Shown: positions 51,851-63,090, numbered from the stretch's first letter. The stretch: DNA of 64,000 bases from Buchnera aphidicola (Tetraneura ulmi) (GCF_964058925.1 NZ_OZ060366.1:224308-288307), one strand, 5' to 3'. Notes: generated by a model from the letters alone, not told the origin. Program-made: numbers and translations.

Positions 51851-53068
51851 ATGAATATAAAAAGAACATATTTTGACATTAAAAATGTTATTTTTTTTAT
51901 TGTGTTAAGATTTTTTTTTAAAAAAAGAAATTTTTTTTTTGGACATATTATTAATAATATATCTATTTTAGGAATTGTTATTTCCGTATCTGGATTAATT
52001 ATTTCTTCTTCGATTATGAATGGATTAAATAGTAAAATTACTTCTAATATTTCAAATTTATCGTCTCATATTAATATTTCTATAAAAAAAAATATTTATA
52101 TTAAAAAAAAACCATTTTTTTTTTTTTCAAATAATATTAATAAAATTATTCCAATAGCTGAAAAGAAAGTAATTATTTATACTAATCGTAATTTTGATGT
52201 TGGAAATTTAATAATAGTAAATAAAGAAAATAAATTTTTTTTTAATAACTATAAATATAGTTATTATCATTCAAAATTTGATAATTCAACAAATCGAATT
52301 TTTCTAAATAAAAATCTTGCAAAATCTTTAAATATTTCTTTAGGAGAAACATTTTATTTATTTTTTCCAGAATTTAATGAATTAAACAATGATTTCTCTT
52401 ATTCAAAAAAAAACCATTTTTGTTTTTCTGGGTTTTTTGTTTCAGATAATATTTTTGATCAGAATCAAATTATATTATTTTATAAAAATGATGAAAAAAT
52501 ATTAAACATGATCAAAGAAATGTCTCAAGAATGGAAAATTTGGTTAAATAATCCACTTTTAGTTCAGAAATTTAAAAATAAATATAACAATATTAATTTT
52601 TTAGTTACAACTTGGAAAGAACAAGAAAAAGAATTGTATTTTTTAATTATTTTAGAGAAAAATATTTGTAATTTTTTATTTTTTTTAGTTTTTTTAATAG
52701 GAATTATAAATATTTTTATATTGATGAATTTAAATATAATTGAAAAAGAAAAAGATTTTTCGATTTTATTAACTTTGGGAATTAAAAAAAAGGATATTTT
52801 TTTTATATTTTTTTTACAATTTTTAATAAATTGTTTTTTAGGATTATTATTTGGAAATTTATTTGGAATATTAATTACTAAAAATATTAATTTTTTTATG
52901 CAATTAATGTTTACTGATATAGATTTACTAACGATTAAACCAATCATTTTAATTTCAGATATTTCTTTTTTTATTAAAATTACTATTTTTTTTAGTTTTT
53001 TTTCTATTTTTTATCCTTTTTTTAAAATGACAAAAATAAAACCTATTAAGGTATTGTCAAATGAATAA
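51851..53068 (+). CDS. lolC: Lipoprotein-releasing ABC system membrane protein LolC
   Basis: Inner-membrane subunit of LolCDE, which extracts outer-membrane lipoproteins. One N-terminal membrane segment (about 30-52) with ISILGIVISVSGLIISSSIMNGLN, a periplasmic domain, and three C-terminal segments (from about 275) precede the terminal [11 protein letters not shown], matching E. coli LolC. Length is 405 residues (E. coli 399). The periplasmic part is strongly diverged and Asn/Phe-rich. It overlaps lolD by eight bases. A T13 tract lies in frame near 52115. Confidence 0.9.
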   Translation: MNIKRTYFDIKNVIFFIVLRFFFKKRNFFFGHIINNISILGIVISVSGLIISSSIMNGLNSKITSNISNLSSHINISIKKNIYIKKKPFFFFSNNINKIIPIAEKKVIIYTNRNFDVGNLIIVNKENKFFFNNYKYSYYHSKFDNSTNRIFLNKNLAKSLNISLGETFYLFFPEFNELNNDFSYSKKNHFCFSGFFVSDNIFDQNQIILFYKNDEKILNMIKEMSQEWKIWLNNPLLVQKFKNKYNNINFLVTTWKEQEKELYFLIILEKNICNFLFFLVFLIGIINIFILMNLNIIEKEKDFSILLTLGIKKKDIFFIFFLQFLINCFLGLLFGNLFGILITKNINFFMQLMFTDIDLLTIKPIILISDISFFIKITIFFSFFSIFYPFFKMTKIKPIKVLSNE

Positions 53069-53747
53069 AATACCATTTTTATTAGAATGTTATAATGTTT
53101 ATAAAAAATATAGCTTCAATAAAAAAAAATACATTCTCAGAAATGTATGTTTAAAAATTAAAAGAGGAGATATGATCTCTATCATAGGTGATTCTGGTTC
53201 TGGAAAGAGTACTTTTTTGTATTTATTGGGTTTTTTAGAAATACCTACTAAAGGAGAAATTTTTTTTGATAGAAAATCTATTCTAAAAATGAATTCTGAT
53301 CAAAGAGCTGTATTACGAAATAAAAAAATAGGTTTCATATATCAAAATTATAATTTATTGCTTGATTTTAACTTGTTAGAGAATGTATCTTTACCTTTAT
53401 TAATTTCTGGAAAAAGCATGAAAAAATCTATAGTTAAATCAAAAGAAATATTATCTTTAGTAGGATTGCAAAAAAAAATTTATTGTTATCCTTCAAATAT
53501 TTCTGGAGGAGAAAGACAACGAGTAGCAATAGCTCGAGCATTGGTTAATAATCCTAGTTTAGTTCTAGCTGACGAACCAACTGGAAGTTTAGATAGTAGG
53601 AATACAAAATTAGTTTTTGATATGTTAAAAGAGTTGAATTACATCAATAATAGTTCATTTGTTATCGTTACTCATGATAAATTTCTTGCAGAAAGTCTTC
53701 CTAAACAAAAAATTATGATATCTGGAGAATTATTTGATAAAAAATAA
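53061..53747 (+). CDS. lolD: Lipoprotein-releasing ABC system ATPase LolD
   Basis: Cytoplasmic ATPase of LolCDE. Walker [11 protein letters not shown]-loop region IYQNYNLL, signature [14 protein letters not shown], Walker [13 protein letters not shown] and the switch His in VTHD are all present. Length is 228 residues (E. coli 233). It overlaps lolC by eight bases and lolE by about 14 (or abuts it, depending on the lolE start), so the three are translated from one message. Confidence 0.95.
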   Translation: MNKIPFLLECYNVYKKYSFNKKKYILRNVCLKIKRGDMISIIGDSGSGKSTFLYLLGFLEIPTKGEIFFDRKSILKMNSDQRAVLRNKKIGFIYQNYNLLLDFNLLENVSLPLLISGKSMKKSIVKSKEILSLVGLQKKIYCYPSNISGGERQRVAIARALVNNPSLVLADEPTGSLDSRNTKLVFDMLKELNYINNSSFVIVTHDKFLAESLPKQKIMISGELFDKK

Positions 53748-54995
53748 TTTGTCTATAAAAAAGAAAATAATTTTATCTTTTCTTATTTCTAACCGGTTTT
53801 ATAAAGGAAAAAACAGAAATGGTATACAGAAATTGACTTTGTTAATTTCTAAAATTGGAATCATTCTTGGTATGATTATTTTTTTAGTAAGTTTTAGTAT
53901 TATAAATGGGTTTAAAAAGGAATTAAATGAAAAAATTTTATCTACAATTGGACATATAAATATAGAATGTAAAAACAATAATTTTTATAGATTTAAATTT
54001 ATAAAAAATATTGTTAAATCTGCAAGCAATAATATTGTTACAGTAAATCCATATATTCGTATTTATGGTGTTTTAAATTCAAAAAAAAACATAGAAACAG
54101 TACAAGTTAATAGTTTTAGTTTTTCTAACAAAAAAAAAATTAATCATATTTCTAAATATATAAATACTAATATGTTAAAAAAAATTAAAAACAATTCTCA
54201 TCAAGTAATTATAGGGTTTGATTTAGCAAAATCATTAAAAATTAAATTAAAAAATCATATTAATTTGTTTATTTCTAGTTCATATGGTTCTAAAAAAAAA
54301 AATCTTTTAAATCTATAAAATTAAAAGTAATAGGATTTTTTAAATCGAATAGTTTTCTTGATAAAAAAATAATTTTTATACCAATGGCCGATTTACAAAA
54401 ATATTTAAAAACTGGAAAAGATAAATATTCTGGATTAGAAATTAAAATTAAAGATCCTTTTTTATCAGAAGACGTAGAAAGTTTAATTTTATCTAAAATA
54501 AGAAAAAAAACTTTTTTTATTTATTCTTGGAAGAATGAATATGGATATCTTTATTATGATATTAAAAGTATGAAAACAATTATTTATATTGTTGTCATAT
54601 TAATTTTTTTAATATCTTCAATTGGAATTTCTTCTATTTCTACTATTTTATTATTAAAAAAAAAAAAAGAAATAAAGATCTTAAAATCCATTGGTGTACA
54701 AAATTCAGTTATTCAATTAATATGCTATATCTATGGATTTAGATTTATTATTGAAGGATTAATTTTAGGAGTAATAATTAGTTTTTTTATAGTTTATAAT
54801 TTTTATTATTTTACAAAAAAGATAAATTATTTTTTAAAATCTATAACTAATATAAAAGAAATATACTTTTTAAAATATATTCCTATATGTTTAGAAATAA
54901 AAAATGTTTTTTTTTCGATATTAATTATTTTTTCTTTAGGATTTTTAACGATTTTTTTTGGAATTTTATATATAAAACATAGAAATAAAAAATAG
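53734..54995 (+). pseudogene. lolE: Lipoprotein-releasing ABC system membrane protein LolE, interrupted in an A11 tract
   Basis: Second membrane subunit of LolCDE. The first frame has SFLISNRFYKGKNRNG and KIGIILGMIIFLVSFSIINGFKKEL (quoted in part: SIINGFKKEL), like E. coli LolE. It fails at an A11 tract (54292-54302) and stops at 54318. The next frame continues without a gap (VIGFFKSNSFLDKKIIFIP, MADLQKYL, three membrane segments) to 54995. One extra A gives 420 residues (E. coli 414). The start is TTG 53734 or TTG 53749; neither has a clear ribosome site, and coupling to lolD is likely. The C terminus is about ten residues short, and the stop codon sits inside a terminator stem. Confidence 0.82.
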
Positions 54996-55018
54996 AATTT
55001 GAAATTCTATTTTGTTTT
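54989..55018 (+). terminator. Rho-independent terminator of lolCDE
   Basis: An 11-bp stem (54989-54999 with 55003-55013, core AATAGAATT/AATTCTATT) with loop TGA is followed by GTTTT. The lolE stop codon TAG (54993-54995) is inside the 5' arm, so termination signal and coding end overlap. Confidence 0.75.
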
Positions 55019-55147
55019 ATATATAAAAATATGTATAAAAAAATATAAAAATAACAACTTAGTATTTTTTATTAAGTTGAATCTATACATAAACAACAAG
55101 TTTTTTGTTTAAAGTAAATTTAATAAATAAATTTAAGATAATTTTAA

Positions 55148-56161
<1,014 letters not shown>

Positions 56162-56203
56162 ATATATATTATTTAAAATAACTTTTAATAAAAAATTAGT
56201 ATT

Positions 56204-56284
56204 CATCCATTGAATAAATCTGGAGGGATATAATTTAGTTAAATTTTTAATTATAATTTTATCCTAAGATATAATTAATGGATG
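56204..56284. repeat. Nested inverted repeats between gapA and fldA
   Basis: CATCCATT (56204-56211) and AATGGATG (56277-56284) are exact inverted repeats about 65 bases apart. Inside them GGATATAATT (from 56226) and an imperfect partner ending TATCC (near 56263) can pair as well. They lie between convergent genes. A terminator-like or structural role is possible; function is unknown. Confidence 0.45.
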
Positions 56285-56373
56285 TCTATATTTTTTAAAA
56301 ATTATTAAAAAAAATAAAAATTACGATAATTAATTATTATAAATTTTTTAAAAAAATTTAATATAAATCAGAA

Positions 56374-56889
56374 CTAAATAGAATGTATTTCTAGATTAAT
56401 TTGATTAACCCATTTTTGGATTCTATTTTTTGTTTTTTTTGCTTGTCTGTCTTCATCAATAGTCATTCCACAAAAATATTTTTTATTTAATAAAGCTTTT
56501 GAAGAATCAAAAGAATAACCTTTATTTTCCCATTTTCCTATCATTATAGCTTCTTTTTCTCTAAAAATATTATATAATATTCCTATTGCATCGCAAAAAT
56601 ATTCAGAATAATCTTCTTGATCACCACAACCGAATAAAGCAATTTTTTTATTCTTAAAATTTATTGTTTTTAAAATAGGTAAAAAGTCTTCCCAATCTGA
56701 TTGAATTTCTCCATAATACCAAGTTGGTGAACCAATAATTAAAATCGAAAATTTTTCTAAATCTTGTTTTGTACAATTTGATATATCATTAATAATTATA
56801 TTTTTTTTTTGGAAGCATTCTTTAATTTGATTTGCTACAAATTCAGTATTACCCGTATCACTACCATAAAAAATTCCTATTTTTTTCAT
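56374..56889 (-). CDS. fldA: Flavodoxin I
   Basis: Small FMN electron carrier that in E. coli reduces radical-SAM enzymes and others. The FMN phosphate loop is GSDTGNTE (9-16); isoalloxazine loops SPTWYYGE (about 55-62) and GCGDQEDYSEYFCDA (about 91-105) are intact. Length is 171 residues (E. coli 176). As an electron source it could serve BioB, LipA and RlmN encoded in this window (inference). It converges on gapA. Confidence 0.95.
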   Translation of the reverse strand: MKKIGIFYGSDTGNTEFVANQIKECFQKKNIIINDISNCTKQDLEKFSILIIGSPTWYYGEIQSDWEDFLPILKTINFKNKKIALFGCGDQEDYSEYFCDAIGILYNIFREKEAIMIGKWENKGYSFDSSKALLNKKYFCGMTIDEDRQAKKTKNRIQKWVNQINLEIHSI

Positions 56890-57338
56890 TTCAACCTCAA
56901 TATATTTATTTACTATAGATTTTTTTTAATATAAAAATAGCTAAATTTTAGCTGAATTTTTTTATGTATTTTAAATTAAATGTTAGATATTTATTTTTAA
57001 TTAAATATTTAGAATAAATATCTGTTTTTTAAAATATCTTATAAATAATTTTAATTATAGTACATATAATTAAAAAAACTATTTTTTAATTTTTTATTTT
57101 TTTTAATTATTAATTAAACAGTTAATTTTAATTGAAAATTTTTTAAATTATAGTTTTTTTTAAAATGTTTTAAACATGAAATTTTTTCATTAACATAAAG
57201 TTATAGAATAAATAAATTAATTGCGATTTATAAAAATTAATGATATATAAAAATATTAATTTAAAAAAAAACATAAAAAATAACTATATAAAAATATTTA
57301 AAAAATTTAACTTATTTAAGAAAAATATAAAAAAGAAT
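56890..57338. other. Gene-free stretch between fldA and ybgI
   Basis: About 450 bases, almost entirely A and T, with no supported gene or RNA. Promoters of the divergent fldA and ybgI must lie here, but too many A/T hexamers resemble -10 boxes for any to be chosen. The ybgI frame is open back to 57240, but those codons are Lys/Asn/Ile filler. Confidence 0.55.
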
Positions 57339-58085
57339 ATGAATAATTTTATATTAGAATATATAATTAATAAAAAATTAAATTCCAAAAGATTTAACGA
57401 TTTTTCTCCAAATGGTTTGCAAATAGAAGGTTGTTCTCAAGTAAAAAAAATTATTTTCGGAGTAACAGCTTGTCAAAAATTATTAGATTATACAGTAAAA
57501 ACGAAATCACATGCTTTAATTGTACATCATGGATATTTTTGGAAAGGTGAAAATAAATCTATTGTAGGAATGAAAAAAAACAGAATAAAAACCATATTAG
57601 TGAATAATATTAATTTATACAGTTGGCATCTTCCCTTAGATGTTCATCCTAAAATTGGAAACAATGCACAAATAGCTAAAAAATTAAATATTAAAATTTT
57701 AGGTTCTTTTTCTAAATTTGGACTTCTTGGAAAATTTAAAAAACATATTTCTGGAAATGAATTATATAAATTAATTCAAAAAAAATTTGGAAAAAAACCT
57801 ATATATTGTTATGGTGATAATTCTCCAAAAAAAATTAATACAGTTGCTTGGTGTTCAGGAAAGGGACAATCATATATATATGAAGCTTTAAATTTTCAAG
57901 TAGATGCTTATATAACTGGTGAAATTTCAGAAGATACAATGCATTGTGCTAATGAAAATAATATTCACTTCTTTTCAATAGGTCATCATGCAAGTGAAAA
58001 ATTTGGAATACTAGAATTAAATAATTGGATTAGGGAAAAATACAATCTTGAATGCAAATTTGTTGATATAAATAATCCAGCATAA
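57339..58085 (+). CDS. ybgI: NIF3-family dinuclear metal protein YbgI
   Basis: GTP cyclohydrolase I-type 2 / NIF3 family. E. coli YbgI is a ring-shaped metal-binding protein reported as a radiation-resistance/cyclohydrolase-like protein; its exact reaction is not settled. Metal residues are in IVHHGYFW, SWHLPLDVHP and the C-terminal SIGHHASEKFG. I start at ATG 57339 (MNNFILEYIINKKLNS), matching E. coli MKNTELEQLINEKLNS, for 248 residues (E. coli 247). In E. coli it lies near the sdh-suc region, as here. Confidence 0.92.
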   Translation: MNNFILEYIINKKLNSKRFNDFSPNGLQIEGCSQVKKIIFGVTACQKLLDYTVKTKSHALIVHHGYFWKGENKSIVGMKKNRIKTILVNNINLYSWHLPLDVHPKIGNNAQIAKKLNIKILGSFSKFGLLGKFKKHISGNELYKLIQKKFGKKPIYCYGDNSPKKINTVAWCSGKGQSYIYEALNFQVDAYITGEISEDTMHCANENNIHFFSIGHHASEKFGILELNNWIREKYNLECKFVDINNPA

Positions 58086-58264
58086 TTTTTATATCTATAA
58101 ATTAAATATCAATTTAAAAAATATTCTAAATTAATAATTATTTAATTAAAAAAAATTTTTTAAAAAATTTGAATTTTAAAAAAAACTTAGATAACTATTT
58201 AAAATAGTTTATTTTTAATAATTTTATACAAAAAATTATTTAAAATAAAAAGGTAATTGTATAA

Positions 58265-61063
58265 ATGAAAAAAAAAAATAGATCTTTTTTTTGGATGACT
58301 CAAACTAGTTCTTCTTATATCGAAAATATGTATTCTAAATATTTATCTAATCCAAACTCAGTGCATCATAGTTGGTCTTCTGTGTTTCTTGAAATAAAAA
58401 AAAAAAATGAAAATTTAAATTTATTTTCTAAAAAAAAAAAAAATGATATTTTTTTAGATAAATTATTAATAGACGACAATAGTGAAAAATTAATAAAAAA
58501 AAATGTATCTATAAAAAATAAAATTAAAAAATTAATTTCTTCGTTTCAAAAATATGGTCATTTATATTCAAAAATAAATCCATTAAAAAATTTTAAAAAA
58601 GAAAAAGAAAAATCATTAGATATAAAATCATATTGTTTTTCTAATAAAGATTTATCTTATAAATTAAACACTTCTAATTTTTCAAAAAAAAATTCTACTA
58701 TTAATGTAAATAAACTGTATAAAAAATTGTTAAATAACTATTGTGGTTCTATTGGATTTGAATATATGCATGTTCAATCAAAAAAAGAAAAAAAATGGTT
58801 ATATGAAAAAATAAATAATTGTGATGAAAATTTTTTTTTAAATTCAAAAAAAAAAATAGAATTGTTAAGAACATTGATTAAATCAGAAATATTAGAACAA
58901 TTTCTTGCTAAAAATTTTCCAGGAATTAAAAGATTTTCATTAGAAGGTTTAGAATCTTTGATTCCTATTTTAAATGAAATTATTAATTTTTCTAAAAAAA
59001 ATAAAATTTTTAAAATTATATTAGGAATGGCTCATAGAGGAAGATTAAATGTTTTAGTAAATGTTTTTAAAAAACCAATTGAAGAATTATTTTTTGAGTT
59101 TTCTAATAATTATTATGATCCTAATAAAAATGGAGATGTGAAATATCATATTGGAAGAGATCTAGAAATTTTAAATGATTCAAATGAGAAATTTATATTT
59201 TCTTTAAAACCTAATCCATCACATTTAGAAATTATTAATCCATTTATTATGGGAGTAGCTCGTGCTGAAATAGAAAATATACAAGAACAAAATATAACCA
59301 ATTACCAAGAAAAAATAATTCCAATTTCTATTCATGGTGATGCTGCTATTTCAGGACAGGGAGTAATACAAGAAACATTAAATATGTCTCAAACTCGTGC
59401 GTTTTCTGTTGGAGGTACAATTCATATTATTTTAAACAACCAAATTGGTTTTACTACTTCTAAAAACATAGATTTGAGATCGACTAAATATTCTACTGAC
59501 GTTGCAAAAATGATAAATTCTCCTGTATTTCATGTCAATGCAGATGATCCTGAAGCAGTTGTTTTTGTTACTAAATTAGCTTGCATTTATCGAAAAACTT
59601 TTAAGAAAGACGTTTTTATTGATTTAGTTGGATATAGACGTCGTGGACATAACGAAGTGGATGATCCTACAGTAACTCAACCTAAAATGTATAAGAAAAT
59701 AGCTGTTCATCCTACTGTTACTTCTATTTTTTATAAAAAATTAGAAAAAGAAAAAATTATAAATATAATAGAAAAGGATAAAATTTTAATAAATTATACA
59801 AAAAAAATGGATTTATGTTATGAAAAATCTATAAAAGAAATAGTAACTGTTATTAAAAAAAACCAACCTAATACACATCATTTTTGTTTAAAAGAAAAAT
59901 TTGATTTATCTTATGAAAAATTAAAAAAAATTGCTTTAAAAATTAATAAAATTCCTAATTATGTTTCTATGCATCATAGAGTAAAAAAAATATATAATGA
60001 AAGAATAGAAATGGCATTAGGAAATATTCCATTTGATTGGGGTGGTAGTGAATGCCTTGCATATGCTATTTTTTTAAAAAAAGGAATATCTTGTAGAATT
60101 ATTGGAGAAGATACTCAAAGAGGAACATTTTTTCATAGACATGCAGTAATTCATAATCAGGATAATCAATCTATTTATATTCCTTTAAAAAATATTTGTG
60201 AAAACCAGGGTAATTTTCGTATTTATGATTCTGTTTTATCAGAATTATCTACTTTAGCTTTTGAATATGGGTTTTCTACTGTTAAGAAATCTTCATTAAC
60301 AGTTTGGGAAGCTCAATTTGGAGATTTTATAAATTCAGCACAAGTAGTAATTGATCAATTTATTAGTTCTAGTAAACAAAAATGGGGATATAGTTCAAAT
60401 TTAGTTATTTTTTTACCTCATGGATATGAAGGACAAGGACCAGAGCATTCATCTGCTAGAATTGAAAGATTTCTTCAATTATCTGCTGAGAATAATATGC
60501 AAATATGTGTTCCAACTACAGCTGGTCAAATCTTTCATTTACTTTTAAGACAAATAGAAAAAAATATTTCGATTCCATTAATTATTATGACACCTAAATC
60601 TCTTTTAAGAAATCCTTTATCAAAAACTCATTTAAAAGATTTGTCAAATGGAAAATTTAAAAAAATAATAATTGAAAATTATAGTAGTTGTAAAAAAAAT
60701 TTCAAAAAAATTGTTTTTTGTACTGGGAAAGTTTTTTATGATTTAATTTCTTATCAAATAAAAAATAAAATTAAAGGAATAATTTTTTGTCGAATTGAAC
60801 AATTATATCCGTTTCCTAAAAAAGAAATACAAAATTTATTTAAAAAAGTAAATTTTGTAAAAAAAATAATCTGGTGTCAAGAAGAACCTGAAAATCAAGG
60901 ATCATGGCAACATATTCAATATAATTTTAAAAAAATTATTCCAAATTATTGTAATAATTTAATTTTTATAGGAAGACCTAGATCTTCTGTAACTGCTGTT
61001 GGATATATATATGTTCATAAAAAACAACAAAGAAAGATTATAGAGTCTGTTTTTAATCTTTAG
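58265..61063 (+). CDS. sucA: 2-oxoglutarate dehydrogenase E1 component
   Basis: Thiamine-diphosphate E1 subunit decarboxylating 2-oxoglutarate. Catalytic histidine region MAHRGRLNVL, ThDP motif HGDAAISGQGVIQET, NNQIGFTTS, HVNADDPEAV, YRRRGHNEVDDP, and the transketolase-like part GEDTQRGTFFHRHAV are conserved. Length is 932 residues (E. coli 933). The N-terminal 150 residues are diverged and Lys/Asn-rich and contain an A12 (58396-58407) and an A14 tract (58430-58443) without loss of frame. sucB follows after 26 bases. sucCD is not in the window. Confidence 0.96.
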   Translation: MKKKNRSFFWMTQTSSSYIENMYSKYLSNPNSVHHSWSSVFLEIKKKNENLNLFSKKKKNDIFLDKLLIDDNSEKLIKKNVSIKNKIKKLISSFQKYGHLYSKINPLKNFKKEKEKSLDIKSYCFSNKDLSYKLNTSNFSKKNSTINVNKLYKKLLNNYCGSIGFEYMHVQSKKEKKWLYEKINNCDENFFLNSKKKIELLRTLIKSEILEQFLAKNFPGIKRFSLEGLESLIPILNEIINFSKKNKIFKIILGMAHRGRLNVLVNVFKKPIEELFFEFSNNYYDPNKNGDVKYHIGRDLEILNDSNEKFIFSLKPNPSHLEIINPFIMGVARAEIENIQEQNITNYQEKIIPISIHGDAAISGQGVIQETLNMSQTRAFSVGGTIHIILNNQIGFTTSKNIDLRSTKYSTDVAKMINSPVFHVNADDPEAVVFVTKLACIYRKTFKKDVFIDLVGYRRRGHNEVDDPTVTQPKMYKKIAVHPTVTSIFYKKLEKEKIINIIEKDKILINYTKKMDLCYEKSIKEIVTVIKKNQPNTHHFCLKEKFDLSYEKLKKIALKINKIPNYVSMHHRVKKIYNERIEMALGNIPFDWGGSECLAYAIFLKKGISCRIIGEDTQRGTFFHRHAVIHNQDNQSIYIPLKNICENQGNFRIYDSVLSELSTLAFEYGFSTVKKSSLTVWEAQFGDFINSAQVVIDQFISSSKQKWGYSSNLVIFLPHGYEGQGPEHSSARIERFLQLSAENNMQICVPTTAGQIFHLLLRQIEKNISIPLIIMTPKSLLRNPLSKTHLKDLSNGKFKKIIIENYSSCKKNFKKIVFCTGKVFYDLISYQIKNKIKGIIFCRIEQLYPFPKKEIQNLFKKVNFVKKIIWCQEEPENQGSWQHIQYNFKKIIPNYCNNLIFIGRPRSSVTAVGYIYVHKKQQRKIIESVFNL

Positions 61064-61089
61064 TTATTAATAATAGGATTAATTTCATA

Positions 61090-62289
61090 ATGAAAAAAAG
61101 AAATATTTATACTATTTCTGTACCCGATCTTCCAGAATCAGTTAATGATGCATCAATAGTAGTTTGGCATAAAAAAATTGGTGAAAGAGTTAAAAAAAAT
61201 GAAGCTATTGTAGATATTGAAACTGATAAAATTACTTTAGAAATAACTGCTGTAGTAGATGGATTTTTAGAAGTTATTTTAGAAAAAAAAGGAAGTATTG
61301 TAAAATCTAATCAAGTAATAGGAAAAATAAATACAGAAAATACATCTTTTTTTTCAAAAAAAAATGATAATATAGAAAAAAAATCAAAATCTATGATTGA
61401 TTTGGAAGAAAAAAATAAAAATAAAAATTTCGATCAAATCTCTTTGTCTCCTTCTAATAGACGATTACTTAAAATAAAAAAAATAGAATTTAAAAAAAAT
61501 CAAAAAAAAATTGATCTTGAAGAAACTATTTTGAAAAAAAATAATATAAATAACCATCTAAAAAGTAAAAATACTAAAGATAAAAAAAAAAGGAACAAAA
61601 ATGTAATTCCAATGTCAAGAATTAGAAAAAAAATTTCTGAAAAACTATTATTTTCTAATAATAACACAGTTATGACAACTACTATTAATGAAGTAAATAT
61701 GAAACATATAATAGAATTAAGACGAAAATATGAAAAGAAATTTTTGGAGAACTATGGAATTCGATTAGGATATATGCCTTTTTATGTAAAATCAGTAGTC
61801 GAGTCTTTAATAAAATACCCTGAAATTAATTCTTCTATTAAAGAAGAAAACATAATACAGTATAATTATTATGATGTGAATATAGCTGTTGCCACAAAAA
61901 AAGGATTAGTAACTCCAATATTAAAAAATGCAGATTTAATGAACATGGATGAAATAGAAAAAAAAATTAAACAATTTGTATTAAAGGGAGAAGAAGGTTC
62001 ATTAACTTTGGATGATTTATCCAATGGAACTTTTACTATTAGCAATGGTGGAATATTTGGTTCTCTTATTTCAACTCCTATCATCAATTACCCGCAATCT
62101 GCTATATTAGGTATTAATAATATTAAAGATCGTCCAATCGTTGATAATGGAACAATAAAAATTTTTCCAATGGTTTACTTATCTCTTTCTTATGATCATA
62201 GATTAATAGATGGAAAACTAGCAATATGTTTTTTAAATTCAATCAAAGACATACTAGAAGATTTTTCTAGAATTGTATTAAAAATATAA
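61090..62289 (+). CDS. sucB: 2-oxoglutarate dehydrogenase E2 (dihydrolipoamide succinyltransferase), degenerate subunit-binding domain
   Basis: Core acyltransferase of the 2-oxoglutarate dehydrogenase complex. The lipoyl domain keeps the lipoylated lysine in DIETDKITLEI. The catalytic domain (from about 170) keeps SYDHRLIDGK and GTFTISNGGIFGS. Between them the peripheral subunit-binding domain starts normally (SPSNRRLL), but the GTGxGGRLTxED core is missing, replaced by a shorter Lys-rich stretch (KKNQKKIDLEET). Length is 399 residues (E. coli 405). Cotranscribed with sucA. Confidence 0.95.
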   Translation: MKKRNIYTISVPDLPESVNDASIVVWHKKIGERVKKNEAIVDIETDKITLEITAVVDGFLEVILEKKGSIVKSNQVIGKINTENTSFFSKKNDNIEKKSKSMIDLEEKNKNKNFDQISLSPSNRRLLKIKKIEFKKNQKKIDLEETILKKNNINNHLKSKNTKDKKKRNKNVIPMSRIRKKISEKLLFSNNNTVMTTTINEVNMKHIIELRRKYEKKFLENYGIRLGYMPFYVKSVVESLIKYPEINSSIKEENIIQYNYYDVNIAVATKKGLVTPILKNADLMNMDEIEKKIKQFVLKGEEGSLTLDDLSNGTFTISNGGIFGSLISTPIINYPQSAILGINNIKDRPIVDNGTIKIFPMVYLSLSYDHRLIDGKLAICFLNSIKDILEDFSRIVLKI

Positions 62290-62400
62290 TGATTTTTTAT
62301 ATAAAAATTCTTTCTAAATTAGTAGTTTTTTATTGTTATTATTTTTATAAATTTTAAAAATTAATGTTCTATTTTTATTTTATAAGTTATGGAGTTTAAA

Positions 62401-63090
62401 ATGTTAGTAAAAAAATTAGTTTTAGTCAGACATGGAGAAAGTGAATGGAATCAAAAAAATAAATTTACAGGATGGTATGATGTCAAATTATCTAAAAATG
62501 GAATTAATGAAGCAATAAAAGCTGGTAAATTATTAAAAGATAAAAAATTTAATTTTGATTATTCATATACTTCTTTTTTAAAAAGAGCTATAAATACTTT
62601 AAATATTATCTTAGACGAATTGGAATTATCTTGGATCCCATGTAAAAAAACATGGTTTTTGAATGAAAGACATTACGGTTCCTTACAAGGATTAAATAAA
62701 ACAGATACAGAAAAAAAGTATGGATCAGAACAATTATATTTATGGCGTAGAAGTTATAAGAGTTTTCCACCTAAAATAAAAGAAAATTTTTCATTTTCAG
62801 GATTTGACAATCGTTATTTAAAGATTAAAAAAAATGATTTACCTAAATCTGAAAGTTTAGAAAAAACTTTTGAAAGAGTAGTTTTATATTGGAATAAGAA
62901 AATTTTACCAAATTTAAAAAATGGAAAAAAAATATTAATTGTAGCTCATGGAAATTCTTTAAGAGCACTAATAAAATATTTAAGTAAAATAAATGATTCT
63001 GATATTGCTGATGTAAATGTTCCTACTGGAAAACCATTAATATACGAATTTGATAAACAAATTCATGTTATAAAAAAATATTTTTTATAA
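62401..63090 (+). CDS. gpmA: 2,3-bisphosphoglycerate-dependent phosphoglycerate mutase
   Basis: Interconverts 3- and 2-phosphoglycerate. The phosphohistidine motif LVRHGESEWN, NERHYGSLQGLNK and the second histidine in VAHGNSLRAL are intact. The start is ATG 62401: GGAG lies six bases upstream, inside a short in-frame extension that begins at ATG 62389 and has no family counterpart. The protein is 229 residues; the last 20 or so of E. coli GpmA (250) are missing, ending IKKYFL. Confidence 0.94.
   Translation: MLVKKLVLVRHGESEWNQKNKFTGWYDVKLSKNGINEAIKAGKLLKDKKFNFDYSYTSFLKRAINTLNIILDELELSWIPCKKTWFLNERHYGSLQGLNKTDTEKKYGSEQLYLWRRSYKSFPPKIKENFSFSGFDNRYLKIKKNDLPKSESLEKTFERVVLYWNKKILPNLKNGKKILIVAHGNSLRALIKYLSKINDSDIADVNVPTGKPLIYEFDKQIHVIKKYFL

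Noticed and set aside
52564-52947. Minus-strand ORF of 127 codons opposite lolC
   Set aside because: Low-complexity Lys/Ile/Phe translation antisense to a membrane-protein gene.
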